Source: Steroidobacter sp. (GTDB taxonomy: Bacteria; Pseudomonadota; Gammaproteobacteria; Steroidobacterales; Steroidobacteraceae). Taken from it: 64,000 bases of DNA. Of this stretch, positions 18,111 through 27,274 are shown in pieces (positions within the stretch are counted from its first letter, which is position 1; each line of letters opens with the position of its first letter). A program made the translations under genes and the position numbers. The notes under the pieces are model-generated. The model was given only the letters and a program-made list of their open reading frames with translations, was not told the DNA's origin and made no database searches. The stretch lies in NCBI GenBank assembly GCA_025929585.1, contig JAICPY010000004.1, positions 1 through 64,000 of the forward strand, read 5' to 3'.

Positions 18111-18995
18111 ATGGCTCACGCACACACCACACACGCGCCGGCTGACAAGTATTACGTGCCTCACGGCAGTCCGTGGCCGATCATCGGCTCGGTCTCGCTG
18201 TTCACGACCGTGCTCGGCGCTGCTTTGTGGATCAACGAAAGCTCTTCTGGGCCAGTCCTCTTCAGCGTGGGGCTGTTGCTCGTTGCGTTCATGTTCGCCG
18301 GCTGGTTCGGCACCGTGATCAAGGAAAGCGAAAACCGCTTTTACAACGAAGCCGTCGATCGTTCCTTCCGCATGGGAATGATGTGGTTCATCTTCTCCGA
18401 GGTCATGTTCTTCGCGGCGTTCTTCGGCGCGCTGTGGTACGCCCGGCAGTATTCAGTGCCCTGGCTTGGAGGTGAGGGCGTCAAAGTATTTACGAACTAC
18501 CTGCTGTGGGACAATTTCGAAGCCGCGTGGCCAACAAACGGTCCGGGCGATGTGGGCGGTGATTTCGAAACGATTCCGGCATTCGGCTTGCCCGCTATCA
18601 ACACTGCGATTTTGTTGACCTCAGGTGTGACGATCACGATCGCCCATCATGCGTTGAAGGCCGGCAAGCGCGGAATGTTGAACGTGTTCTTGGCGCTCAC
18701 CTTCCTGCTGGGCTTTACGTTCGTGTTCCTGCAAGCCGAGGAATACATGGAAGCGTACCAACACCTGAACCTCACGCTGGGCTCAGGAATTTATGGTTCG
18801 ACCTTCTTCATGTTGACTGGCTTCCACGGCTTTCACGTCACGGTCGGTGCAATCATGCTCACGGTGATTTGGATCCGCTGCTTGCGCGGCCACTTCACTC
18901 CGACGCATCACTTCGCCTTCGAAGGTGTTGCCTGGTATTGGCACTTCGTCGACGTAGTGTGGTTGGGGTTGTTTATCTTCGTGTACTGGTTGTGA
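18111..18995 (+). CDS. coxC: Cytochrome c oxidase subunit III
   Basis: Subunit III stabilises the oxidase and sustains proton uptake. The 294-residue protein has seven hydrophobic segments and the typical stretches RMGMMWFIFSEVMFFAAFFGALWYAR, TGFHGFHVT and the C-terminal AWYWHFVDVVWLGLF (quoted here in parts of 20 or fewer consecutive family residues: MWFIFSEVMFFAAFF). The N-terminus is His-rich (HAHTTHAP). It is the last plus-strand gene before hairpin I. Confidence 0.97.
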   Translation: MAHAHTTHAPADKYYVPHGSPWPIIGSVSLFTTVLGAALWINESSSGPVLFSVGLLLVAFMFAGWFGTVIKESENRFYNEAVDRSFRMGMMWFIFSEVMFFAAFFGALWYARQYSVPWLGGEGVKVFTNYLLWDNFEAAWPTNGPGDVGGDFETIPAFGLPAINTAILLTSGVTITIAHHALKAGKRGMLNVFLALTFLLGFTFVFLQAEEYMEAYQHLNLTLGSGIYGSTFFMLTGFHGFHVTVGAIMLTVIWIRCLRGHFTPTHHFAFEGVAWYWHFVDVVWLGLFIFVYWL

Positions 18996-19000
18996 CGGGA

Positions 19001-19105
19001 AGAAGGGGGTAATGACTAGGGGGTAGGGGATAGTAAGAACAAAGAACGGAACAACACCGTTGTCTAGTCTGACTACCCCCTACCCCCTAATCATTACCCC
19101 CTTCT
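19001..19105. repeat. Word-array hairpin I (GGGGGTA words, 32 of 34 bases paired)
   Basis: Arms at 19001-19034 and 19072-19105 pair over 34 bases with two mismatches. The words are GGGGGTA/GGGGATA. The junctions are AAGAA after the left arm and TCTGAC at the right. The loop holds a secondary AACAACACCGTTGT palindrome. It lies between convergent coxC and the DUF2909 gene, whose stop codon (CTA at 19104-19106) is inside the right arm. It is a strong candidate for a bidirectional terminator. Confidence 0.9.
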
Positions 19106-19316
19106 ACCTTCCGAGGCCGTGCGGCGTAATCATTCCCTGCGACCAGGCGATGAACAGCAGGATGAACAGGGCGACCGATAGCGCGATACGGATCGTCAAC
19201 GCCGTTACCATCTTCTTCGATTCACCTTTGTCATTGACGAGGTGAAACAGGCCGGAGCCGAGGCTTACGACAATAGCCAGCAAGCAGCCGACAATGAGCA
19301 GTTTGATCAGAGTCAT
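19104..19316 (-). CDS. DUF2909 family twin-transmembrane protein
   Basis: This is a 70-residue protein with two hydrophobic helices (about 4-25 and 38-60) separated by the charged NDKGESKK loop. That is the DUF2909 pattern found in oxidase clusters of Pseudomonas and relatives. Function is unknown; assembly or stability of the oxidase is inferred from position only. It is on the opposite strand to the cluster, divergent from the SURF1 gene (93-base gap) and convergent with coxC across hairpin I. Confidence 0.82.
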   Translation of the reverse strand: MTLIKLLIVGCLLAIVVSLGSGLFHLVNDKGESKKMVTALTIRIALSVALFILLFIAWSQGMITPHGLGR

Positions 19317-19409
19317 GGATGGGTGGCTTGTCGTATGGGAATCGCTAGCCGTATATCGATGATTCGTCTGCTTACCGAAAGAACGACGAACCGCCCGTAG
19401 CAGTATATC

Positions 19410-20144
19410 TTGCCAATTCGTTTCGCAAATCGGCGCTTCGCACCTTCGCTGGTCGGCACCGTCCTAACCCTTGTCGGCGTAGCGATCTTCGTTCAGCTTG
19501 GATTATGGCAACTCAATCGAGCTGCGCAAAAAGAAGCGCTCGAAACCACGTTTGCTCGCGGTCAGCAAACTACGCTCACAATGACTGCGAATAATGCGGA
19601 GTCTCTGCCTCGGTATCAGCAGGTTCGCGTCGCCGGCCGGTTCGATAGCGATCATCAGATTCTGCTCGACAACATGCCCTCCGCCCAGGGGCGACCCGGG
19701 TATCGAGTACTCACCCCGTTTATCTTGGATGATGAAGTCATGTTGCTCGTGGATCGCGGCTGGATCCCGATGGGCGATCGCCGCTCTACGTTGCCTTCAT
19801 TGGAGGTTGCCGAAGATGAGCGAACGATCAGCGGCAAGATAGATGAATTGCCGCGGCCAGGATTGAGACTCGGCGAGGGACAAGAGCAAGACGGCGAGCG
19901 GTGGCCTCGTGTCCTGAATTTTCCGGAGCATGCGCAACTCGAAGCTGCCGTGGGGTCTGAGTTGTTAACCCGAATCTTGCTGCTCGACTCTTCGCAGCCC
20001 GATGGATTCGAGCGCACATGGAACACGAAGGCTCGTTTAGGGTCGGAAAGACATCTCGGATATGCCGTGCAGTGGTTTGCCTTCGGCGCTTGCGCCATCA
20101 TCATCTACCTTCTTCTGAGCTTCAAACGCGAATCGCCCAACTAA
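19410..20144 (+). CDS. SURF1 family cytochrome oxidase assembly protein
   Basis: SURF1/Shy1 proteins assist haem a insertion into subunit I. The 244-residue protein has an N-terminal helix (about 12-30), a periplasmic domain, and a C-terminal helix (about 218-238). Characteristic sequences are QLGLWQLNRAAQK, VLVDRGW-like MLLVDRGWIP, and HLGYAVQWFAFG near the C-terminus. The best start is TTG at 19410, since the family starts shortly before the first helix. It lies upstream of the Sco-like gene and ctaA. Confidence 0.92.
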   Translation: MPIRFANRRFAPSLVGTVLTLVGVAIFVQLGLWQLNRAAQKEALETTFARGQQTTLTMTANNAESLPRYQQVRVAGRFDSDHQILLDNMPSAQGRPGYRVLTPFILDDEVMLLVDRGWIPMGDRRSTLPSLEVAEDERTISGKIDELPRPGLRLGEGQEQDGERWPRVLNFPEHAQLEAAVGSELLTRILLLDSSQPDGFERTWNTKARLGSERHLGYAVQWFAFGACAIIIYLLLSFKRESPN

Positions 20145-20195
20145 AGCTCGCACTACTTCTTGGCGTTGTCTGACATGCTTCGGGCAACTCACATC

Positions 20196-20831
20196 ATGAA
20201 TCAAATGTCATCCAAACCATCCGACCCGAACCCTGTCGACACTGCGCGCCCTCGCGGGCAGATCTGGATTTTGGTTGCTGTGTTCTTCGCTCCTCTCGTC
20301 ATTGCCTTCATTCTTTACTATGGAGTGGAGGGGTGGATGCCCTCTGGTCAGACGAATCATGGCGAATTGATCCATCCGCCGCGGCCTGTGCCCGCCGCAT
20401 CACTGCCATCCATCGACGGCGAACTGCCGGCATCGACATGGAAGGGAAAATGGACGCTCGTATATGTGGGTTCGGGCACATGCGACGCTCGTTGTCACGA
20501 GGCACTCATTCTCATGCGCCAAACTCGACTAGCGCTGAACGATGATCTGCCGCGAGTGCAGCGCTTGTTTCTTGCGACCGATCACTGCTGCGACCGATCT
20601 TATCTACAAGCGGAGCATGCTGGCCTGCTCATCGGAAAGCTGGATGAGGCGAGCGCTGCCGAAGTGAGCGAAGTTTTCCAGAACGCAACGCGGGAGCCGT
20701 TGGCCGAAGCCGGCCGCATCTATATCGTGGATCCTTTGGGAAATCTGATGATGAGCTACCCACGCGAGGCTGAACCGAAAGGGCTCTTGGTGGACTTGAA
20801 GAAGCTGTTGAAGCTCTCTCACATCGGTTGA
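20196..20831 (+). CDS. Membrane-anchored Sco-like thioredoxin-fold protein
   Basis: An N-terminal membrane helix (about residues 24-44 of the 211-residue form) is followed by a periplasmic domain whose WTLVYVGSGTCDARCHEAL matches the Sco/thioredoxin active-site strand with a CxxxC motif. The C-terminal IYIVDPLGNLMMSYP is the usual Sco-like strand. True Sco1 proteins bind copper through CxxxC and a distant His; a clear partner His is not evident, so a thiol-disulphide or copper-delivery role is inferred. Starts at 20160, 20175, 20196 or 20205 are possible. Its place between SURF1 and ctaA supports oxidase assembly. Confidence 0.72.
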   Translation: MNQMSSKPSDPNPVDTARPRGQIWILVAVFFAPLVIAFILYYGVEGWMPSGQTNHGELIHPPRPVPAASLPSIDGELPASTWKGKWTLVYVGSGTCDARCHEALILMRQTRLALNDDLPRVQRLFLATDHCCDRSYLQAEHAGLLIGKLDEASAAEVSEVFQNATREPLAEAGRIYIVDPLGNLMMSYPREAEPKGLLVDLKKLLKLSHIG

Positions 20832-20900
20832 CAGAGAAGCTACAGCCCGAATCGGTCCAATCAGTATAGAAGAGAGAGAGAACGAGTCTCGATCCGAGAA

Positions 20901-21926
20901 ATGACGTCTACCCCCACTTTGTTTCGTCGTCTTGCTTTCGCTGCCGCCTGCCTAGCCTTTGTCGTAATCGTGCTCGGCGCTTGGGTGCGATTGAGTGCCG
21001 CGGGTTTAGGGTGCCCTGATTGGCCTGGTTGCTATGGACATCTCACGGTCGAGAGTGCGGCACGCAACCTGGAGCAGATCGCAAGCGCCTTTCCCGAACG
21101 GCCCTTCGAGCACGCGAAAGCGCACAAGGAAATGGTCCACCGATATTTCGCCTCGACATTGGGATTCGTCATTCTGATTCTGGCGGGTATCGCCATTGCC
21201 AATCGCAAGGATCCGCAGCAACCCGTTGCGTTGCCCATCGCGCTCGTTGGACTGGTGATCCTGCAGGGCCTGCTCGGAATGTGGACCGTAACGCTTTTGT
21301 TGAAGCCGCTGATCGTTGTCCTGCATCTGCTGGGCGGATTACTGACGCTCGCCTTGTTGACGTGGCTCGCAATGACTCCGGCGAGACCGGCCTCGCCCAG
21401 TGGCTCTAATTCGCAAGTAAATCCTCGTCTGCGCGCCCTTGCGGGCGCAGGACTGATCGTGCTCGCACTGCAGATCGCGCTAGGCGGCTGGACCAGCAGC
21501 AACTATGCGGCACTTGCCTGCCCGGATTTTCCAACGTGTCAGAACAGTTTCTGGCCCGAGATGGACGTCGAAGATGCTTTCGTGCTGTGGCGAGGGCTTG
21601 GTATCGACTATGAGGGCGGCGTGCTCGATCATCCTGCTCGCGTGGCCATCCACTTCGTCCACCGGCTGGGTGCGATCGTGGCCGCAGTGATCCTCGGAAT
21701 GCTGAGCATCGCGGCGGTCAGACAAGAGAGCAATCCGGCGTTGCGCCAGGCCGGCGTTCTCCTTGGCTTATTTTTGCTATGTCAGCTGATCCTAGGGCCG
21801 ATCATGGTGATGCGTGCGTTGCCGCTAGCGCTCGCAACCGCCCACAACGCGGTCGCCGCGTTGCTGATAGTTGCGACCGTGCGCCTGTTAAGGTTGACGC
21901 GCGCATCTGCAATCGGTGCGTCGTAA
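20901..21926 (+). CDS. ctaA: Haem A synthase CtaA (Cox15)
   Basis: CtaA oxidises the C8 methyl of haem O to the formyl group of haem A in the inner membrane. The 341-residue protein has eight hydrophobic segments in two related halves. Conserved histidines are in HKEMVHRYFA, LHLLGG, IHFVHRLGA and TAHNAVA. The extracytoplasmic loops have paired cysteines (GCPDWPGCYG and ACPDFPTCQ) typical of the class. ctaB lies 104 bases downstream. Confidence 0.95.
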   Translation: MTSTPTLFRRLAFAAACLAFVVIVLGAWVRLSAAGLGCPDWPGCYGHLTVESAARNLEQIASAFPERPFEHAKAHKEMVHRYFASTLGFVILILAGIAIANRKDPQQPVALPIALVGLVILQGLLGMWTVTLLLKPLIVVLHLLGGLLTLALLTWLAMTPARPASPSGSNSQVNPRLRALAGAGLIVLALQIALGGWTSSNYAALACPDFPTCQNSFWPEMDVEDAFVLWRGLGIDYEGGVLDHPARVAIHFVHRLGAIVAAVILGMLSIAAVRQESNPALRQAGVLLGLFLLCQLILGPIMVMRALPLALATAHNAVAALLIVATVRLLRLTRASAIGAS

Positions 21927-22030
21927 TGCCGCTTCCCGCAGCGTTTCTGTCTCCTTGAGCGTCGCGAGGGTTCGCCATGTAGAATCCTCGAGACCTGACT
22001 CTTTTCCTCGCAGTCCGATCCTGTCTCATC

Positions 22031-22945
22031 GTGGAAACCTCGTCCATTCAACAGCACGCGAGTTGGCGTGATTTCTACGAACTCGGTAAGCCGCGAGTCG
22101 TGCTGCTCATCATGTTCACGGCGGTTGCCGGCATGTTTTTGGCCGCTCCAGGTTGGCCCCCGCTGAATGCGTTGATCTTCGGCACGTTGGGCATCGCACT
22201 GGCAGCATCCTCTGCTGCGGCGATCAATCACGTTTTGGATCGTCGCTTCGATGCGCAGATGGCACGCACGCGTAATCGTCCGCTGCCGACAGGACACGTG
22301 AATGAACGTCAGGCACTCGCGTATGCGGGCATGCTTGCGGTGTTGTCGATGGTGTTGCTCGCTGCCTGGGTCAATGTACTCACCGCGGTGCTCACCTTTT
22401 GTTCTCTAATCGGCTACGCGGTCGTTTACACCGTTTGGCTGAAGCACGCGACGCCACAGAACATCGTGATCGGTGGTGCGGCGGGCGCGGCGCCCCCGGT
22501 TCTGGGATGGACGGCCGTGACCGGGAGCGTCGATCCCTATTCGCTGTTGTTGTTCTTGATCATCTTTACTTGGACGCCTCCGCACTTTTGGGCGCTGGCG
22601 ATTGCACGCCGTGACGAATATGCAAAGGCCGGCATTCCGATGCTGCCGGTTGCGTACAGCTCGGAGTTCACGCGCTTGCATATCTTGCTGTACACGATCC
22701 TGCTGGTGGTCGTGACCATGTTGCCCTATCTCACCGGCATGAGCGGACTGATCTACCTGGTGGTCGCGATGGTGTTGGGCGGATTCTTTTTGTACCGCGC
22801 ATACCAGCTGAAAATCCGCAGCGATGCTCGTTTACCGATGCAGACCTTTGCGTTCTCGATCAAGTATCTCGCGTTGTTGTTTGCGGGATTGTTGGTGGAT
22901 CACTACTTCAGGATCCGGTTGGAAGCCGGAGGCTGGGGATTGTAG
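22031..22945 (+). CDS. ctaB: Protohaem IX farnesyltransferase (haem O synthase) CtaB
   Basis: CtaB/CyoE farnesylates protohaem IX to haem O, the substrate of CtaA. The 304-residue UbiA-superfamily protein has the NHVLDRRFDAQMARTRNRPLP motif region (Asp-rich prenyl diphosphate site; only its core NHVLDRRFD is cited) and the second conserved loop TWTPPHFWALAI with Y-containing EYAKAGIPMLPV. The start codon is GTG. As the last gene of the oxidase cluster it completes the haem A pathway. Confidence 0.96.
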   Translation: METSSIQQHASWRDFYELGKPRVVLLIMFTAVAGMFLAAPGWPPLNALIFGTLGIALAASSAAAINHVLDRRFDAQMARTRNRPLPTGHVNERQALAYAGMLAVLSMVLLAAWVNVLTAVLTFCSLIGYAVVYTVWLKHATPQNIVIGGAAGAAPPVLGWTAVTGSVDPYSLLLFLIIFTWTPPHFWALAIARRDEYAKAGIPMLPVAYSSEFTRLHILLYTILLVVVTMLPYLTGMSGLIYLVVAMVLGGFFLYRAYQLKIRSDARLPMQTFAFSIKYLALLFAGLLVDHYFRIRLEAGGWGL

Positions 22946-23016
22946 CGAAACATCCAGATGGCGCTTTTCGTGTTGCAGCTCAAGCTTCCATCTGTAGCTC
23001 GCGGTTCGCCTAGGGC

Positions 23017-24234
23017 ATGAGACACCAGCGATCGCTGATCCCCTGGTTGCTCATCGCGGTCGTCGCTCTGATCGTGTATGGCTCGTTGTACCCGTTCAAC
23101 TTCAAAGCAGATGCTATTGACGGTGGCCTGTTTGAAGCCCTGGAGAAACTTTCGTGGGCGCGGGCCGGAAAAAGCGACCGGATCGCGAATGTGTTGCTGT
23201 ATTTGCCTTTCGGTTTCTGCGCTTTTCTATGGCTTAACCACCGCGTCGGTAAGCGCGCCTCGCTCCTCGTTGCGACGTTGATGGGCGCTGTCCTGTCGTT
23301 GATGATCGAGGTTGCGCAGGTCTACGTTTCGGCTCGCGTACCGAGTCTCAAGGACTTGGCGTTGAATACGCTGGGCGCCTCGCTTGGCGCTGCAGGTGGC
23401 TTGCTCTGGCGGGCAGTCGCGCGCTTGATGCATCTGCCCACACGCGAAGAACTACCGACGCGAGATCCCGGTGCCGCACTGGTCGTCGGTATGTGGTTGA
23501 TCTTTCGATCAGCACCCTTCTTGCCACAATGGGATTTAGGGAAACTTAAAGCAGCGCTGCGCCCGTTATTCGAGCCCCACTGGGACGCCGTCGCCGTCGT
23601 TATCTATCTCATCTGTTGGCTGGTCGTGAATCAGGCGCTCGCATCGCTGGTGCGCCGCTCACGCCGCTTGGAAGCATTGCTGCTCGTTATTGCTGCAGTG
23701 CTCGCTGCGCGGCTGGTTGTCGCGAATCAAAGCTTCGTCGCCGATGAGTTGCTCGCGCTGTTGTTGTTGTTGCCTCTGCTCGTGGTCATGCATCGCATGA
23801 CTCCAACGGTGCGCAATGCTTTGTTGATCATTGGTCTGGCTGCCGTGCTCGTCATGGAAGGGCTCGCGCCATTCGATTTCGCAGGTGAGGCGAAACGCTT
23901 CGATCTGTGGCCGTTTCTCGTCTGGTTTGATCTCAATCCGAGCGCCGTGTTGGATTCAGTCGACTGGACGGCGATGCTCGGCCGGTTGTTCATGTTCACC
24001 GCCCTGCTGTGGCTGCTGCGCGAAGCCGAAGTGCCGATTAATATCACGATCGGCCTTGTCACCATCGGCGTATTGAGCTTGGAGATCGCGCAGCTATGGC
24101 TGCCCAATCAAAGTGGATCTATTACGGATCCTGCGTTGGCACTTGCGATGGGTCTGGTGATGCGTTCGCTCGAAGGAACAAAAAAGCAGCGCTTCGCAAG
24201 CGCGACTATTTCCCCACCCGCGCACAACCGCTGA
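23017..24234 (+). CDS. VanZ-like membrane protein with two VanZ-type segments
   Basis: The 405-residue protein has about ten hydrophobic helices. Residues 40-130 match the VanZ family (SLYPFNF, NVLLYLPFGF, VEVAQVY, SLKDLALNTLG). The C-terminal third repeats the theme (LEIAQLWLPNQSGSITDPALALAMG). VanZ proteins are membrane proteins linked to teicoplanin resistance in enterococci, but the family is broad and its function in gammaproteobacteria is unknown. The 3' end overlaps the convergent lipoprotein gene by 29 bases. Confidence 0.75.
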   Translation: MRHQRSLIPWLLIAVVALIVYGSLYPFNFKADAIDGGLFEALEKLSWARAGKSDRIANVLLYLPFGFCAFLWLNHRVGKRASLLVATLMGAVLSLMIEVAQVYVSARVPSLKDLALNTLGASLGAAGGLLWRAVARLMHLPTREELPTRDPGAALVVGMWLIFRSAPFLPQWDLGKLKAALRPLFEPHWDAVAVVIYLICWLVVNQALASLVRRSRRLEALLLVIAAVLAARLVVANQSFVADELLALLLLLPLLVVMHRMTPTVRNALLIIGLAAVLVMEGLAPFDFAGEAKRFDLWPFLVWFDLNPSAVLDSVDWTAMLGRLFMFTALLWLLREAEVPINITIGLVTIGVLSLEIAQLWLPNQSGSITDPALALAMGLVMRSLEGTKKQRFASATISPPAHNR

Positions 24235-24940
24235 ATTCCTTGCCGTCGAAGACGGCTTTGGCCGAGTAGGCAAAGAACTCGCCCGACATGGTGTCTCGGC
24301 AAGGTTGTAGATGAACGATCAATTCGAGGTGATGGTCCGCGTGCGAGGCTGCGTAGCGCACGCCGCCTTCCGCATTTTGAGTTTGCGGGGCGCCGAACAC
24401 GATCTCCTTCGGTGGCTCGGGCCTTCGCCAGAGCACTTGCTGCGCGGAAACTTCCGCGAGCCAGAACGGCTCGTTGCCGCGAGCTGAAACGATGTACGTT
24501 GCGTCCGGTGCATCGCAGCCACGCACCTCGCCGAGAACGCCGGCGTAGAGAATCTCCTCGAGCACGAACAGGTGCTCGAATCCGCGCGCTTGCGGCTCTT
24601 CTGCCGCCGAGGCACGTTCCCCATACGCCTCGATGTAAAACTCGACAGGCGAGCTCTGAGCTTGCTCCATCAGCGCTTGCGTTTGCAGTTGCGGGCTTTG
24701 ATCGAGAACCCACCACTGCTCAGCGCTACCGCACGGTTTGAATAGCGCCCGCTCCTCAGATAAAGCCAGGATGCCTCGCTTGAGTGCAAGTCCAGAATCC
24801 GTCGCCTCCGGCACGATCGTCGGCTCTGCCGTTGTCGCTGACGCTGGTGTGCTTGCTTGCTCGATCGAGGGTTGACGCTCACACCCGCTCGAGCCGAGCA
24901 TCGATGCGATGCCAAGTAGCGATATAGCGAGATTACGCAT
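24206..24940 (-). CDS. Lipoprotein with COG3650-type C-terminal domain
   Basis: The start at 24940 gives a 20-residue signal with lipobox LGSSGC, so the protein is probably an outer-membrane or periplasmic lipoprotein. Central residues contain ARGNEPFWLAEVS and the C-terminus ends KEFSGCARVGK, the pattern of the COG3650/HslJ-like domain. A Cys pair may form a disulphide. Function is unknown; related domains occur in lysozyme inhibitor-like and META-type proteins. It is divergent from uvrD and convergent (overlapping) with the VanZ-like gene. Confidence 0.72.
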   Translation of the reverse strand: MRNLAISLLGIASMLGSSGCERQPSIEQASTPASATTAEPTIVPEATDSGLALKRGILALSEERALFKPCGSAEQWWVLDQSPQLQTQALMEQAQSSPVEFYIEAYGERASAAEEPQARGFEHLFVLEEILYAGVLGEVRGCDAPDATYIVSARGNEPFWLAEVSAQQVLWRRPEPPKEIVFGAPQTQNAEGGVRYAASHADHHLELIVHLQPCRDTMSGEFFAYSAKAVFDGKEFSGCARVGK

Positions 24941-25102
24941 GTTATTGCTCGTCCTCGCGCCTCTGACAGCGATTTGCGGCTGCTGCGAACTTGTGCTCGG
25001 AGGGATGGGCATCGATCAAAGGATACCGGGAAGCGCGCCCGACGGCGACGGCGGCATATCGTACGGCTCGTGACCTCGAGGCCTGCAGGCTACAATAGCT
25101 GG

Positions 25103-27259
25103 ATGGATGTCTCGAGTCTTTTGGAGGGTCTGAACGATGCGCAGCGCGCAGCCGTCACAGCGCCGCTCGCACCCACACTGGTGTTAGCCGGCGCGGGGAG
25201 CGGCAAAACGCGTGTGCTCACGCATCGTGTTGCGTGGCTGGTCCAAGTCGAAGGTGCTTCGCCTCACGGCATTCTCGCTGTGACCTTTACCAATAAGGCG
25301 GCAGGCGAGATGCGCGGGCGAATCGAGACAATGCTCGGGCTGCACCGAGCACCGCTGTGGATCGGCACGTTCCACGGTATCGCTCATCGTCTGCTACGGC
25401 TGCATTGGCGTGAAGCGAATCTTCCGCAAGCATTCCAGATCATCGATTCCGAGGATCAGGTTCGTCAGATTCGAAAACTGCTGAAATCGATGAACTTGGA
25501 TGAAGCGCGGTGGGTGCCCAAAGAGGTGATGTGGTTCATCAATGCACGCAAGGACGATGGTCTGCGTCCGAAAGACCTGAAGGATGACGGCGACCCGACG
25601 CGGCGCCAATTCATCAATCTCTATGAAGCGTATCAAGAGCAATGCGAACGCGGCGGCATGGTGGATTTCGCCGAGTTGCTGCTGCGCGCCTACGAACTGT
25701 GGCGAGATCGTCCCGATGTGCTCGCGCACTATCGCAGCCGGTTCCGACACGTGTTGATCGACGAGTTTCAAGACACGAACACAATTCAATACCGCTGGCT
25801 GAAGATCCTGAGCGGTCCGGAAGGCCTGCCCTTTGCCGTGGGCGATGATGATCAGTCGATCTATCGCTGGCGCGGGGCTCGCGTGGAGAATCTTCAGACT
25901 TTTCGGCGCGATTATCCGAACGTGCAGATGTTCAGGCTCGAGCAAAACTATCGCTCGACCGGCAACATCTTGGCGGCGGCGAATGCACTGATCAGCAACA
26001 ACAACGGCCGCCTCGGCAAGAACCTGTGGACCAGCGGAGAACAAGGCGAGCCGGTCAAGCTATACGCGGCATTCAACGAGCGTGATGAGGCCGACTTCGT
26101 GATCAATCGCATCCGCGAGTGGACGAATCGGGGCGGCAATCGGAGCGACTGCGCGATTCTGTATCGCTCCAATGCGCAATCCCGTACGTTCGAAGAAGCA
26201 TTGCTCTCGGCACGCATTCCTTATCGTGTTTATGGAGGTTTGCGCTTCTTCGAACGCGCCGAGATCAAAGATGCACTCGCCTACTTGCGTCTGATCTTCA
26301 ATAGATCGGACGACTCATCCTTCGAGCGCGTCGTCAACCTGCCGCCACGCGGCATCGGTGTGAAGAGCATGGACATCGTGCGCAACTACGCGCGGGCGAA
26401 TGCATGCCCGATGTGGCAAGCCGCTGGCGCCTGCATGAGTGAGTTGGGCGCGCGCGGCGGTCAGAGCCTGCACGCATTTCTTTTATTGGTCGAACAACTG
26501 GATCAGCAAACGCGCAATCTGCCTTTGCACGAACAAGTCGATCACGTGATTCAGGTGAGCGGACTGATTCCCTATTACCAGCAAGATCGTGGCGATCGTG
26601 GCGAAGCCAGGGTGGAGAACTTGAACGAATTGGTCAGCGCCGCGCGCGGCTTCGAGCCGGAAGAAGGCGCGGAGATGCCGCCGCTTGCGAATTTTCTCTC
26701 GCACGCCGTTTTGGAATCCGGTGAGCAGCAAGCCGACGCTTGGGAAGACAGCGTGCAGATGATGACGCTGCATTCAGCAAAAGGCCTGGAGTTTCCAGTG
26801 GTGTTCTTGTGTGGGATGGAGGATGGGCTGTTCCCGCACACCCGTTCCGTAACGGACATCGATGGACTCGAGGAAGAGCGCCGCCTTTGTTATGTCGGCA
26901 CCACACGCGCGATGAAACAATTGTTTCTCACCTACGCGGAGCAGCGGCGTTTGCATGGCGTGGATAGCTACGGCGCGCCTTCTAGGTTTATCAAGGAAAT
27001 CCCAACCGAGTTCATCGAAGAGATCCGTCCGCGCATCCACATCTCGCGACCCGTCTATGCCCCGCGTAGACACGGGATGGAAGAGGAAGTATCCGACAGC
27101 GGCATGCGCCTAGGTCAGCGAGTACGGCATGGCAAGTTCGGTGAAGGCATCATCCTGGATCTCGAAGGGCAGGGCAGTCATGCGCGCGTCCAAGTGAATT
27201 TCGAACGTCAAGGAACGAAGTGGCTCATGCTTGCATATGCCAATTTGGAGCCGGTATGA
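25103..27259 (+). CDS. uvrD: DNA helicase II UvrD
   Basis: UvrD is the 3'-5' helicase of methyl-directed mismatch repair and nucleotide excision repair. The 718-residue form starting MDVSSLLEGLNDAQ equals E. coli UvrD in length; an upstream in-frame start would add 43 Arg-rich residues. Visible motifs are Walker A GAGSGKT, TFTNKAAGEM, DEFQDTN, DDDQSIYRWRGA, QNYRST, TLHSAKGLEF and the TTRA box. The C-terminal Tudor-like tail (GQRVRHGKFGEGIILD) that contacts RNA polymerase is present. Confidence 0.97.
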   Translation: MDVSSLLEGLNDAQRAAVTAPLAPTLVLAGAGSGKTRVLTHRVAWLVQVEGASPHGILAVTFTNKAAGEMRGRIETMLGLHRAPLWIGTFHGIAHRLLRLHWREANLPQAFQIIDSEDQVRQIRKLLKSMNLDEARWVPKEVMWFINARKDDGLRPKDLKDDGDPTRRQFINLYEAYQEQCERGGMVDFAELLLRAYELWRDRPDVLAHYRSRFRHVLIDEFQDTNTIQYRWLKILSGPEGLPFAVGDDDQSIYRWRGARVENLQTFRRDYPNVQMFRLEQNYRSTGNILAAANALISNNNGRLGKNLWTSGEQGEPVKLYAAFNERDEADFVINRIREWTNRGGNRSDCAILYRSNAQSRTFEEALLSARIPYRVYGGLRFFERAEIKDALAYLRLIFNRSDDSSFERVVNLPPRGIGVKSMDIVRNYARANACPMWQAAGACMSELGARGGQSLHAFLLLVEQLDQQTRNLPLHEQVDHVIQVSGLIPYYQQDRGDRGEARVENLNELVSAARGFEPEEGAEMPPLANFLSHAVLESGEQQADAWEDSVQMMTLHSAKGLEFPVVFLCGMEDGLFPHTRSVTDIDGLEEERRLCYVGTTRAMKQLFLTYAEQRRLHGVDSYGAPSRFIKEIPTEFIEEIRPRIHISRPVYAPRRHGMEEEVSDSGMRLGQRVRHGKFGEGIILDLEGQGSHARVQVNFERQGTKWLMLAYANLEPV

Positions 27260-27274
27260 GACGAGGACGAGAAG

